Positions 21,631 to 32,194 of a stretch of 64,000 nt of DNA are shown here, in pieces. Both the position numbers and the translations under genes were made by a program. The stretch comes from Puccinellia tenuiflora (lineage: Eukaryota > Streptophyta > Magnoliopsida > Poales > Poaceae): positions 846,440 through 910,439 of the forward strand of contig QRDG01000401.1 in assembly GCA_012064385.1 (NCBI GenBank), given 5' to 3'. Under the pieces are notes generated by a model. It did not search any database, was not told where the DNA came from, and worked only from the letters and a program-made list of their open reading frames with translations. Within the stretch, counting starts at the first letter, position 1; each line of letters begins with the position of its first letter.

Positions 21631-22632
21631 GGCCGCACCTGCTCGATCGGTGGCCGCAGGGGATTGAAGAAGATCAGGTCTTTACTATTTTTTGATAATT
21701 AAAGAAGATCTGGTCTTAATTTGCTAGTACAGTAGTATCCAAGTCTCGGTCAGCGTCAATTCCTTGGTAGCGTCGGATTGGGTTTAGACAACAGCACGTT
21801 TTTGGGTCTCTAGGTTTAGGCCACGTTGGTTTCTGTGAGGACTTGTACCGTGGGATTCGAGAGAATAAACAAAATTAGAGGGCCTTGGGCACAAAGTTTC
21901 CGCGTGTGTTCCTACAATTTGATCGATGTGATCCATCCGATGGGTAAAATTCAATATAAAAAACAGGTAAGTCTTTTGCCTCATTCAAAAAAAATGCACG
22001 AGGAAAAAAATGTATACGGCAAAATTACTTCACAATGAAACATTTTTCTGCCATACTGATGAAAAAGGAAATATATTTGGCAAAATATATTTCTTCTTTC
22101 TCTTCGCGACAGCCAGGCCTCTATACGGGAACCACCTCTGTAGCCATAGATCCATCCATGGTGACCTCATATATTAAGAGGAGTATGGTGTTACGCTTCT
22201 TAGCGGCTTGAATTTGGGTAGATCACCTTGTTCCTCTCTCTGTGATTGTGATTCATGATCGTCGAAGTCGACACCTGAAAACTTTACGAAGCATCCTGGT
22301 GCTCTGTGTCGAATGTCTAAAGAGGTACATACCTCCTACTCCCGGTGTCCGTTATCTAAGACATAACCCCTATCACCTAATGTTTTAAATAGCGTGCTAT
22401 AGCGCCGCTAATAGCACACCTCGTCGGCGGATGAAGGAGGCAAATTGGTCGCGGCCTGGGAACACGCAATCTAAGTTTGGCAACCTGTTACATACATGCA
22501 AATTTTGTTCCGATACAATAACTAATTCACTTACGGGCCTTTAATTTACATGCACGCGTCTTTGGCCCAAACAAAACCGGCCATCCGTCGTCCCCTAATT
22601 AATCGCCGCCGTCTCTCGTGTCTCCGGCAGGC
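21631..22632. other. Intergenic sequence between divergent genes
   Basis: This is the shared upstream region of the minus-strand phosphatase-like gene and the plus-strand HMG-box gene. No supported gene. At about 22385-22420 the phrase AAATAGCGTGCTATAGCGCC resembles a fragment of a common grass DNA transposon. Short frames at 21784-22038 have no domain. Confidence 0.4.
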
Positions 22633-22877
22633 ATGACGGCGAGTAAGCAGACTGAACTCAAGGCGACGAACCAGCCGGCAGGCATGACGGCGAGGAAGAG
22701 GCGGGCTGAATTCAAGGGTGCCGCCGCCGCCGCCAAGGGCTCCAAGTAAGAAAGAAAGAACCCATTCACATCCACACGCACGCAGGTTGATCTCCTCGAT
22801 CGAGAGAGATTAAAAAGCATTGACCTCCTCTTCCACGCATGCAGGTTGCCGGCAAAGGCCAAGGCCAAGCGATGTCC

Positions 22878-22916
<39 letters not shown>

Positions 22917-24258
22917 CCCTGAGATTATACAAGTGAGAGTGAGATCAATAGATCGCCATGAATCTTGTCCGGCAACTAACTAACTAACTCTCATTTGTTA
23001 GGAGCTGGCACCTCAAGGATGTTCTCAAGAAGAAACCCACCGGAGTCGTCCCTACCTCATACGTAGGTAAGCCCGGCCCATTCCTCCTCCTCTTTTAACC
23101 CTTCCTTAACTAATTTCCTATCATTAAAAAGATGATTACCGTCAGCAGAGATCGACAGCCTGCCTTGATGGCACTGATTCATATATTATATTGGTAATAT
23201 ATAGCTGATTTGTTTGCTCGAATTTCTTTCAGTATTATGCACAAGCAGCTGAGAGGTGGACATCCATGAGTGATGCTGTAAGTTCTTATTATTCTCACGG
23301 GGCTCTCTATATATAGTTTCTGTATATCAAAATCATGGAATTCGCCGGGCTAGCTGCCTTTTTTGTGTTTTGTCATGCACGATGTTTTGTTTTGCAGGAC
23401 AAGGCTCCCTTTGAAGCCCGGGCGCAGGCTATCAATAACAACAAGTTTGTGAAAAAGAAGTTCCCTGTTACCGAACACCAAAAGGTACCTTGTACTTATA
23501 ATAAGCTAATCGATCGACCGTCCTCCTCTCCATATATATTGACTCATTCCTTAATTTCCTGATTACGTTTTTGTTGCATCTTATTATGCCATTTTTGTGT
23601 TCAAGTAAAATGCGCGACCTAGCCATTTTATTTACTCTTCTTTTTAGATTTATGTAAGTTTGTATTATAATACTGTTACCAAATATGCCTTGTCCATCAA
23701 TATATTTATTTATGTATCTTGATTCGGATATCATAATTTATAATTATTAATCTAGCTTATTTACCTCCTTTTTGTTGATTTGGTGCGGAGGATGGAGTTA
23801 GTGGAAAAGATGGTCGGGCTGAGCATGTGAACAAAAAACATCTGCAGGTGATTTCCTTTTTGACTTTTAGCTTGGTTACTCAACTACTAAGATTTTAATG
23901 AATTTGATTGATTTGTAAACTAGGTGCTTATTAGATTTGAGCTTTTAAAATCGGGGGGTGTAGTTATTAATTGCAGATTTTATACTTTGCACCCATATCT
24001 AATTGCGGTGAGAGTTACTATATTATGTTATTGAAGGTTATCTTCTACTAAAATAAAATCTTTTTAGATCTAGCACTTTCTGGATGCGATCAAACTTTTC
24101 ACATGTTTATAGCATATTTTTTCCGTGCATGAGCATGTAAATATGCTTGCAATTACGTGCGCAATATGATCCAAGCTCAACACTCTTCACTATTTTGTTT
24201 GCAGAAAAGAGTTATATCTGCACTTGAAGTGTTGAGATGCAGCTGCAATTCAAGTTAG
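22633..24258 (+). CDS. Divergent HMG-box protein gene, possibly disrupted
   Basis: HMG-box proteins bend DNA in chromatin. Likely exons: 22633-22745, 22845 to about 22932, 23002-23062, 23233-23277, 23398-23484, 23791-23847 and 24205-24258. The diagnostic stretch YYAQAAERWTSMSDA plus DKAPFEARAQAINNNK is the second half of an HMG box (helix II/III: A..RW..M.D.DKAPF). The N-terminus is Lys/Arg/Ala-rich (ARKRRAEFKGAAAAAKGSK, LPAKAKAKR), and a ~50 bp tandem duplication lies in exon 1. The first half of the box is poorly conserved. Exon 2 contains a run of 37 C (22879-22915). With that length as given, the frame into exon 3 does not fit (exon 2 needs a length divisible by three). Either the C count is wrong, the exon ends earlier, or the gene is a pseudogene. 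The downstream exons stay open to the TAG at 24258. Confidence 0.6.
22879..22915. repeat. 37-base poly(C) tract in HMG-box exon 2
   Basis: An uninterrupted run of C following GATGTCCA. It lies at the end of an exon-like Lys/Ala coding stretch. Long C homopolymers are error-prone to sequence and assemble, so its true length is uncertain. Confidence 0.95.
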
Positions 24259-25131
24259 ATGGAGCTACGATACTATTGCTTTAAACAAATGTTAAACTCT
24301 ATTGTATATATATTATGTGCGCTCTGGATAGTAGCTAGTAGGCCTGGAATGCCAATATGTCGAGATTTATAACGTATTTCGTTGTTATGTGCTAAGTAAG
24401 TAATCTGTCTGGACAAACATGATTATCACAATCTTTTACGGTGCTAAATGTTGGCTTTTTCCCTTGTTAAGCCGTGATGCTTGATCTGGTACAAGCGCAC
24501 AGCAAGCATGAATCATCTCACATCAAAAGCACATTGCGGTCACGAAAGGCTCTTGCAAAGTATCTTTACCGAAGGAAGAACAACCTATCCGTAATTTGAA
24601 CCATCTAGTTGCAACACTAGATATTTTGCTAGGAATGAAATTCATGTCCAGAATTGCATTCCTCTAGAAACCAGGATACTCCAAAGCTGAATCAAGAATC
24701 ATTAATAAATATATCCTTCCCTGACAAGTGTCATTCCGCTCGAAAACAATAATAAAAGGAACCAGCATATTTCTCCAGGAGGATAAGACTCCACAGCTGA
24801 ATTTAGAATCATAGAATAAAAATTCCCCTGACAATCTCCTTTCGCTTTCTACCACATGAATTAGGATTGCAACGGCAGAGTACAAACCAACTGCAATGGG
24901 ACAGGTGAACCAATACATACGAATCCAGTATACATGAACATGATGCTCAACATTAACCCATCATCAAGGAAAACAGCAAAATGGAGGCATTCAATGTTTA
25001 CTTACACCAAGCACGGCAGGAAGAAACTTTGGACAGATTAGGAGAAACAAAAGGAGGAGCTCAACAGCAACCTTGCATACTACATTACATCGAAAAGGAT
25101 GGCGTGAGAAGATGCATAGCTAGGAGATCAC
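24259..25131. other. Intergenic sequence between convergent genes
   Basis: 3' flanks of the HMG-box gene (+) and bL28c (-). Around 24665-24690 and 24770-24815 a phrase (AGGATACTCCAAAGCTGAAT / AGGATAAGACTCCACAGCTGAAT, then AGAATCAT) is repeated, an old local duplication. No gene is supported. Confidence 0.45.
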
Positions 25132-26263
25132 TCATTTCTTGTTGAGGTCGACCCCTGCCTTCTTTGCGACGGCGTCGAGTCCATGCTTCTCGATGGTCTT
25201 GAGGGCCTTGGTGGAGAGGCGGAGCTTGACGTAGCGCTTGCCGGCCTCCCACCACAGCTTCTTGTACTGCAGATTGACGAACTGCTGCTTCTTGGTCTTG
25301 TGGTTGGAGAAGGACACCTTGTTCGCCCGATTCGTCCTCTTGTCCAGGAAAGGGCAGATCCGGCCTGGAAGCAGAGATCATTCAGTTCAAGTGGTATTCT
25401 CTTCTTTTTGGGAAGGAGAATGCATGATGCAAGCAAAGACAAATCAATTTGTATACAGAATTTGTTAAAATCTTGCACCACCGGTTCCTGTTGCCATTTG
25501 TTGTTGTTGTTACTACTAGTATGTTAAATAGCACACACGGCTGAACTGAACAGCTGCTGAGATGGTTCTTGATTTCTGGTAATCAGAACCTGTAGAAGAA
25601 GGGATAGTGACTAGAGGTTGCCCAATCATGATTTTCAGTTTGAGAGCCAGCCCCCACCGACACAATTGGACAAGATGCACAAGAAATTGTCTGTTCCTGG
25701 CTACCACGTACAGTATAATCTCCAAATTCCACGGGTTGAAAGAAATCAAGGGTCTAGTAAGTGGAATCCTAGTTTTTCAGTTTGAGAGCATGATGTTAAG
25801 TAATGCGTGTTACTAATGTAGTTAGTGGACTGAATCTAGTAGAGTATAGTGGGATATGAACAAATCTTGCTCATCTACCATCTGCCCACCCCCAATATAG
25901 CTGTACTTGTAATGACATGCGTAACTGTCACGGACATAACGAACAAGATTGACAGTGTACGGCACAAATGCAATGCGATATAATCGGAACAGCGATACAA
26001 TACAAGCAATATGGCAACGCAATCGACGAGCAAAGGGAGGAAAAAAGAAAAGGGAGGGAGGGAGGAGGGGATTTCGTACGGGCGACGATGGTGTGCTTGG
26101 TGGAGACAGGGAGGGGGGCGGCGACGGAGGTGAGGCCGAGGCTGAGGCCGGCGAGCTGCGAGGTGGCGAAGCCGAGGGAGGTGGTGGTGGCGTGGGCGTT
26201 GGTGCGGAGGAGCGGGGCCCTGGCGCTGGCGGGCATGGAGTAGGAGCACAGCATGGACGCCAT
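25132..26263 (-). CDS. RPL28: Plastid 50S ribosomal protein L28 (bL28c), nuclear-encoded
   Basis: A component of the chloroplast large ribosomal subunit. Two exons, 26263-26080 and 25364-25132, join to 138 residues with a GT-AG intron of 715 bases. Exon 1 encodes an Ala/Ser/Thr-rich, acid-poor leader (MASMLCSYSMPASARAPLL ... TKHTIVAR), typical of a chloroplast transit peptide. Exon 2 gives the conserved L28 body: RICPFLDKRTNRANKVSFSN, HKTKKQQFVNLQYKKLWWEA, GKRYVKLRLSTKALKTIEKH and the end AVAKKAGVDLNKK. I chose the first ATG of the exon (26261-26263), since the in-frame MLCSYSM start would shorten the leader only slightly. Confidence 0.96.
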
Positions 26264-26405
26264 GGATGGAGTGGGAATGTATGAGGGAAGAAGAGGATAA
26301 GAAGAGAGGCAGGCGCTCGGACGGAATGGAACGAAGAGGATAACAACACGGGCCAGCGAGCCAGCCCCCACAACTGGTTCCGGCCCAGTCCAGCACTATG
26401 CTAAC

Positions 26406-26873
26406 CAAACCTGGCCAACGGGCCGGCCCGGCCCGGCACAGGCCCGGCACAGGCTTGGCGTGCCTGGCCCGGCACGGCACATTCCGGCCCGTGAAGCACG
26501 CATGCCGTGCCGGGCCAGCCCATGTGCCTGGCTGGGCGGCACGGGCACGGCACCGGTCTTAGACGGGCCGGCCCGTGGCACGTGAGCCCGCGGGGCGGGA
26601 TGCCTTTTTGTCTGTTTTTTCTTTTTTTTATTTCAGTACAAAAAAATGTATAAAAAAATAAAAAATTCAAAAAAAAATGCAAAAAAATTAGAAAAGGCCT
26701 GACGTGCCGTGCCGGGCTGGCACGCGGGCCTCAAGCCGCGGCTCAGGCATGGCCCCTCTCGTTCACGGGCCGGCACGGGCACGGCACGCCACGGGCCGGG
26801 CCGGGCCGGTGCCGGGCTTTTTCTGCGTGCCGCGTGCCGGGCCGCAAAAAGCCCGGCCCGGTGGCCAGGTCTG
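26406..26873. mobile_element. hAT-type MITE, 468 bp, with 8 bp TSD
   Basis: The element starts CAAACCTGGCCAACGGGCC and ends GGCCCGGTGGCCAGGTCTG, whose reverse complement starts CAGACCTGGCCACCGGGCC. It is flanked by the 8 bp direct repeat ATGCTAAC (26398-26405 and 26874-26881). An 8 bp duplication and CA-starting short inverted termini fit the hAT superfamily. Both arms are extremely GC-rich, made of repeated GGCCCGGCACGG-type words in inverted orientation (the plus-strand reading is GGCCCGGCAC on the left and CCGTGCCGGGC on the right). The ~85 bp centre (about 26604-26696) is AT-rich. No transposase is encoded. It sits ~140 bases upstream of the bL28c start codon. Confidence 0.88.
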
Positions 26874-26881
26874 ATGCTAAC

Positions 26882-27986
26882 CACCACACTCTTTGCAAAA
26901 AAAATATACAATAAATTCATACTACTACCCTATTCGCAAAAAAAAACTTCTAAAAAAAGATCAACTGACTAATTACCCGGGGGACGGGCGACGGAGGGCC
27001 GGGGGGACGGGCGACAGAAGGAGGACGTGGCGGACGGCGAGGACGGGAGGAGGCGGCAGCATCGAGTTTAGGATTGAGATCGAAATGTGTGAGTGAGGGC
27101 GGTGCCGGGCCGCAGGGCGCGATGGGATAGGTAAACTTACTGGTAGCGGGCGATGCTATACCCGCGCTATCAGTAAGTTACTTGTAGCATGTCTGTAGCT
27201 TGCACGCTGCCAGTACCAGTAAGTTTTTTTTCTTCTCTATTTATCCTTTTCTTTTTTTTTCCTTTTATCCTCTTGAAAGAATGCAATTGTAAATAAAATA
27301 AAATTAAATAAAAGGATATGTATCATTTTCTGTTTTCCTTTTCTCCTTTGTGTACTACGTGTGCCTCGACGAAATGAAATGCATCGAAAATGATTATTCA
27401 CACATGGAACAAAACACACGGTTTCCCTAGCTACAACCCAACGGTTGCTCATGAATATCTATGATATCACACATGAGTTGTTGGACGTAGCTAGGGAAAC
27501 CGGATGATTTGTAGCCCGACGAGCTAAAATGATCGAACATGCATGGGAATCAGAGGGAAAGATATATATTGGGTTTACAGAAAGAGTGGGTGAGTGGAGT
27601 AGGTGGGGTAGGTAGGTCGATGGGTTACTAGTAGCATGCCCCACCTGGCTGGCGCGCTATCAGTAAGTGGGGCCTACCAGAGGGCCTCGACGAAATGTAC
27701 TGGCAGCGTGCTGCTACCGCACGCGCTACCAGATATGCGCACGCTCCTAGTGGAGCAATAGTGGAAGCATGCGTAGGAGGACCACGCTAGCTGCTAAAAC
27801 TTTGCACTGAGGCCCTCGCATGGTCCCCACTTGCTAGTAGCGGTCGCCTTGCGGAGGCACGCTGCAATTATATAGATACTGGTAGCGGGTCCAGTGCCCG
27901 CACACTTCTAGTACTTAGCAGTAGCGTGTGCCCTATATGGACAGCTTCTAATAAGATATTATCCTATAAACTTTTTCCTACTAGTG
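26882..27986 (-). mobile_element. CACTA element remnant (one terminus)
   Basis: Read on the minus strand, the sequence at 27986 begins CACTAGTAGGAAAAAG, a CACTA-superfamily terminus. Many subterminal copies of short words such as CTGGTAGCG / GCTATCAGTAAG / GCGCTACCAG follow, scattered in both orientations (27135-27225, 27615-27735, 27885-27925). The opposite terminus is not recognised, so the boundary at the low-coordinate side is approximate. No transposase is present: non-autonomous or truncated. Confidence 0.65.
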
Positions 27987-29185
27987 TAAACCTAATCAGG
28001 TGAGGGTCAAAGCACTAGATGTGTTCGGTGGAGTGAATAAAGCGTACATTAATGGGCAAACATATTGGCTATATGCATTTATCGATGCAGAATCCGAGGT
28101 TTCCCCCTTTTCGAAAAATAATATTGTGCAAGGATATCATATTTTTTGGGACACGGATTGGGGAGGGGTAGCTCCTCCTCTTGGGGCTCATGTTGAATGT
28201 TGGAGATAAAAGCCAACGAGAGGGGTGCAACTCTGGTCATAACATGGATCCACGTGAGAATGAGAAATATAATTAACGAGGGAGAGGATGCGCTGAGTTG
28301 AGTATGACTAATTTAGAAGATATTCCTGCCTTCTTGCTTCCCGTCCTTTGTTTAGGAAAGTATAAAGATTTTTCATTTTATTAGTAAGAAGTAAATATTT
28401 TGTTTGGAGGTAAGAAATTTGCGATATTGAGGGGATAAACACCAACTAATTAAGAGACAAGACAATCCAGAAAGTAAATGATCATGATCAAATTTGTAAG
28501 CCCACTTGGATATGAGGGCTACGATAATGAATATGAGGATTATTCAATTTGTGTTTCCAGATCCACACTTCAATCTTGTTGATACGCAAAACAGTTCAAC
28601 TGGCACTTTTGAGATCCGAAACACAACCTGCCCTGGAAGGTCTTATGAAGGTTATGGGCTCAGCTAAATCGATTCGATCGACTCTATATCGGTTGACGTG
28701 GTTCGAAAGAATTCGTTGTGAAGTCGCTGAAAAATAGAACCGAAAGTACAAAGGTGCAGGGTAAATATTAGACTGTATTGAAAGGTTCGATTGGTTTGAT
28801 TTGCTTGTCTCGATCAGCCGTCGGGGCACACATATTTACGGGACAGTTGAACTTCCCATGCAAGAAAAGGACAATTGGCTCTACTCGTTTTACAATTTTA
28901 GAATTAGAATCAGAATCCTATCCTAAACTAGGCAGTTTGCGTAGTCTTTTATCGGAATCGAACTTTGTAGGTATTTGGATAGGAGTCGGTTTCTTTCCAC
29001 TGTTTACTTCGATCGTGTCTTCTGGATTTCACACCGTTCCCCACGTCTTACTACATTGCCCATAGAACAACTACAATAGCATGACGTGGATAGGCTATAA
29101 GAATTTAAATAATGTATTCTTACTAAGTTGGAAGAGAGAGATGAGGTGAGAGGAGAGCTGCAACACGGACTCCAAAAGAAACATT
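27987..29185. other. Unassigned sequence
   Basis: No gene supported. A 69-residue plus-strand frame at 28000-28209 (AYINGQTYWLYAFIDAESE) and a block at about 28540-29040 with several moderately long frames on both strands look like decayed coding DNA. I do not recognise a family, and the frames are broken by stops. It could be an old transposon interior or an organelle-derived insertion. Confidence 0.3.
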
Positions 29186-29194
29186 GTGAGAGTG

Positions 29195-29612
29195 GGACTG
29201 GGATCCAGTGCCTTGCTCATAGCAAGGCACGGTGTACCTTGCCCCAACTCGAATTTCAAATATTTTTTAAAAAATTTGAAAAAATTCCAGTAGGTTGTAC
29301 ATGATTTCTTGTCTATTCTCTGAAAATTTCGTGTCAACTGGATCACTCATTTATGATTTAATAGCTTTTTAAGATCAAAATATGAAAAGCTATTTAACGA
29401 TAAACCACTTACTAAAATAAAGTGAAAAAATTTATTATTACACATCGGACCATATACAATCTGCTGGAATTTTTTCAATTTTTTTAAAAATGTTTATAGT
29501 TCGATTTTATATTTTTAGATTAATCTCATCCGTTGGATGGAAGATGAATGGTGGATGGAAGGGGGCAAGGTACACCGTGCCTTGCTGTGAGCAAGGCACT
29601 GGATCCCAGTCC
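29195..29612. mobile_element. Mutator-like MITE, 418 bp, with 9 bp TSD
   Basis: Terminal inverted repeats of about 50 bp: the left one starts GGACTGGGATCCAGTGCC and the right one ends GGCACTGGATCCCAGTCC. They are flanked by the perfect 9 bp direct repeat GTGAGAGTG (29186-29194 and 29613-29621), as expected for the Mutator superfamily. Inside each terminal repeat is a smaller palindrome, GCCTTGCT...AGCAAGGC. The interior is AT-rich and non-coding. Confidence 0.92.
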
Positions 29613-29621
29613 GTGAGAGTG

Positions 29622-30059
29622 TATGATGGGTCATCCATTAATAAAGAGGCCTTCTGTGGTACCCCCAAATGAACCACAACCATTTATTTTTGTTGATCCA
29701 AAGGCTAAAAACGTTTCATACTACTGCTTAAACGATGACCAGTAGAAATCATACTGGTGCAAAATCGTAGCCTCCCGCAGATGGACCATGGCCCATTATG
29801 GTGGAAGGGTGCTGGCCCAATACAAAATTGGTTAGTCCAAGTCCATACGGCCATCCAAGTATCGAGGGATCTCCTATTTCTCGTTCGTGAGGCTTTGTTT
29901 GATTCGGTACCTCAGGAAAAATTACTTACCCGTCAGTTTATGCAGATAAACGGACATCATTTGGACAAACCAGATAATCTCAGCTAATGTTTAACCAAAA
30001 TATAGTGACCAACAAAATTTTTTTGCGGGTAAAAGTGATTTGTATTTAAATAGAAGGGG
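29622..30059. other. Unassigned sequence
   Basis: About 440 bases with no recognised gene or repeat. The plus-strand frame at 29757-29987 has no domain. Confidence 0.35.
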
Positions 30060-30612
30060 TTACAGTGCAGGGTCCACGTCACATGCCTGAAGACCTACTT
30101 CAGGACGTGAACCTAGCCAAACAGCAGTTCGAAGTTCAGTTCTATGACTAATCCTCTTCTGTATATGATCTACTTTTACAAAAGATTGGAATCTACTGCT
30201 ACTAGCTAGCATTTTTATTTCTATGATCAGATGCGACAGCTGCGATCTGTCACTCTCCTTGGCTTGCACTGTGACGACGAGTTGGGTGCAAACGCAATCG
30301 GTCTCCACCTGAATGCTAGAGCCCTCCAGAATCCAGATAAGAGCAAGGTTCAGCCCTCCTTGCACCTCCAGCTCAGCTTCCAAAGGATCATCTCACTGCA
30401 GTAAATGGCGGCAGGTCCTGAAGATGATATCCCCTCTGTGATTGCGGAGAACCATGCTGGCCCAGCGGTGCCGTTTTCTGCCTTGAAAGGACCATCAATA
30501 TTCAGTTTAACCCAACTAGGAGACTGACCAACCCACTTTGTGTCACGTGGTGCTGGTAGTGGGCGCTGAAGGTTGACACACAAAAAATCACGAAGAGCCT
30601 GGATATCTTCCT
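30060..30612 (-). pseudogene. RNase H-like (RVT_3) domain ORF, frameshifted
   Basis: The minus strand encodes the start of an RNase H-like domain (PSWVKLNIDGPFKAENGTAG) in one frame. A shift near 30460 leads to a frame reading MVLRNHRGDII, and then, after another break, EAELEVQGGLNLALIWILEG with QVETDCVCTQLVVTV and DRSQLSHLIIEIKML to the stop at 30060. The order (first strand with DG, helix with EAE, strand with ETD) matches the plant RVT_3 family, common in non-LTR retroelement remnants and in small plant genes. A poly(T) run lies just beyond the end at about 30018-30024. Frameshifts make it a pseudogene or require unseen splicing. Confidence 0.7.
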
Positions 30613-30912
30613 ACAAACAGAGGTTTAAAACTTTGAATAGAGTATGTCTCTATTTTAGAAAATGATAAGCACATTAAAACAATGTAACATTTGAGAAAGA
30701 CAGAACTTGAATCCCATTGTAGCATACCATGAACAGAATCACAAAAATATGTGTATCATATCTGAAGAAAAATGAAGAAAAAAGAGAATCAGTTCATAAT
30801 TGTCAAAAAATAAACTTAGCTAGTAAATGAAATGCCAGTTTGAGTTATGAGGAAACACTGATGATTACCAAAAGGTCGAAGATGCAAATTGGAAGAATAA
30901 ACAAATATATAC

Positions 30913-31225
30913 TTGGAGATTGTAGTGGAGATGCAACGATCACCAGACCTCTCCAACTTCTTGTGAGGAAGATCTGTGTATGACATAGCAATGTCCAACC
31001 CTGAATAATTGTCGTCAATAGCTTACATTATAGGATCACCGGCAACTTTGGTTGAAAATTGTTGGTCATGGACTGCCCAGTACAATTGTATAAAGTTAAT
31101 ATGGTTGTACATAAATTTAGCATTAGTTTGTAACAAAGCTTATAATTACCTGGTCGAGCCATTCTACTAGCTCTCTCCCCGTCCAATGAATCATTTTCTT
31201 TATCGAAAAGATACCGCAAGATGTT
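30913..31225 (-). pseudogene. Two phase-compatible exons of an unidentified gene
   Basis: Minus-strand segments 31225-31150 and 31000-30913 each have AG before and GT after. They join in frame to NILRYLFDKENDSLDGER, ASRMARPG, then LDIAMSYTDLPHKKLERSGD and RCISTTIS. I do not recognise the family. No start or stop is visible nearby, so this is a fragment or part of a gene whose other exons I could not find. It may belong with the RNase H-like piece downstream, but nothing proves it. Confidence 0.35.
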
Positions 31226-31783
31226 CTGGAAAACCCACCAAAGTACTTATTCTTGAGCTGTGCATAGGGATTAGTTAGGCATTCCAGATGCCTTTGTCAT
31301 ATAAACAGGCCATCTATCTCATCAATGTTAACATTTTCCATGATTGTGCTAGCGTAGGTTTCTATCTAGTCTCAAGCAACCATATAGCTTCAGGTTACTA
31401 GTCAGTACCGTTATATATGAATTTGTTTTAGGCCGATGGATGGGAGCCATCACGAATTATACTATCTAGTCAACTAAATCAATTCTTAATTATAGGGGAA
31501 GCATTTGGTCTCATTGATTTCGTATCCAAACTGATTTTGCAATGGCATGATTGTCCCGAATATGCAAACATATGCACAATTTCAAAACTAAATTCGGTAC
31601 TAATCTGAAGACAGCCTACCATTTTCAACAAAGATGTCCAATTTCTAAACTATTGAAAGGACTATTTACACCGAGCCTACCATATGCTGACATTCCATCA
31701 AGAATACAAGTGCTATCTACACACGGCCTGTCAGTTACCTTGGTTGACGGAAACAGCAAACAGCAGACGCAGCCGGGGGCGTT
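31226..31783. other. Unassigned sequence
   Basis: No recognised feature. The plus-strand frame at 31551-31865 (104 codons) crosses into the adjacent MITE and shows no domain. Confidence 0.35.
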
Positions 31784-31792
31784 CTCCGTCGG

Positions 31793-32185
31793 AAAAGACT
31801 TGCTACCCCCATGGGTAGCTACACACCCTAAGTTTGACCGAAACGTATATGCAACGGTAAAATGAGATTACTCGAGTAGACAAGGGGGATGTCACTAGTA
31901 GAGTTGATAGAATTATTAAAAAGTATTTTGAAATTTTTTCGAATATTTTTCCATCCGCTGTGATTTTTTTACTAAAGTTTGACTCAAAAGTCAACAAAAA
32001 AGCCAACTATAAAAAAAGCTAAAAATGACGACCAAAAAATATTTTTTTGAAAATTCCGAAACCAGATTTGTACACCAAATATCCGTGTTTTACTAGGAAA
32101 ACAAGCTAAAACGGATATATACGGCTTACATCTCCGTATAACGCATGGGTGTGTAGCTACCCATGCGGGTAGCAAATTGTCTCTC
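31793..32185. mobile_element. Mutator-like MITE, ~393 bp
   Basis: Inverted termini: left TTGCTACCCCCATGGGTAGC followed by TACACACCC, and right GGGTGTGTAGCTACCCATGC followed by GGGTAGCAA. Less conserved outer ends are GAAAAGAC and GTCTCTC. A near-perfect 9 bp flank, CTCCGTCG followed by G or A (31784-31792 and 32186-32194), fits a Mutator-type target duplication with one mismatch. The interior is AT-rich and has no transposase. Confidence 0.8.
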
Positions 32186-32194
32186 CTCCGTCGA

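Noticed and set aside
28540..29040. Plastid gene insertion
   Set aside because: I compared the frames from memory with plastid ndh, psb, cemA, ycf4, clpP and petA proteins and saw no convincing match, so it is listed only as unassigned.
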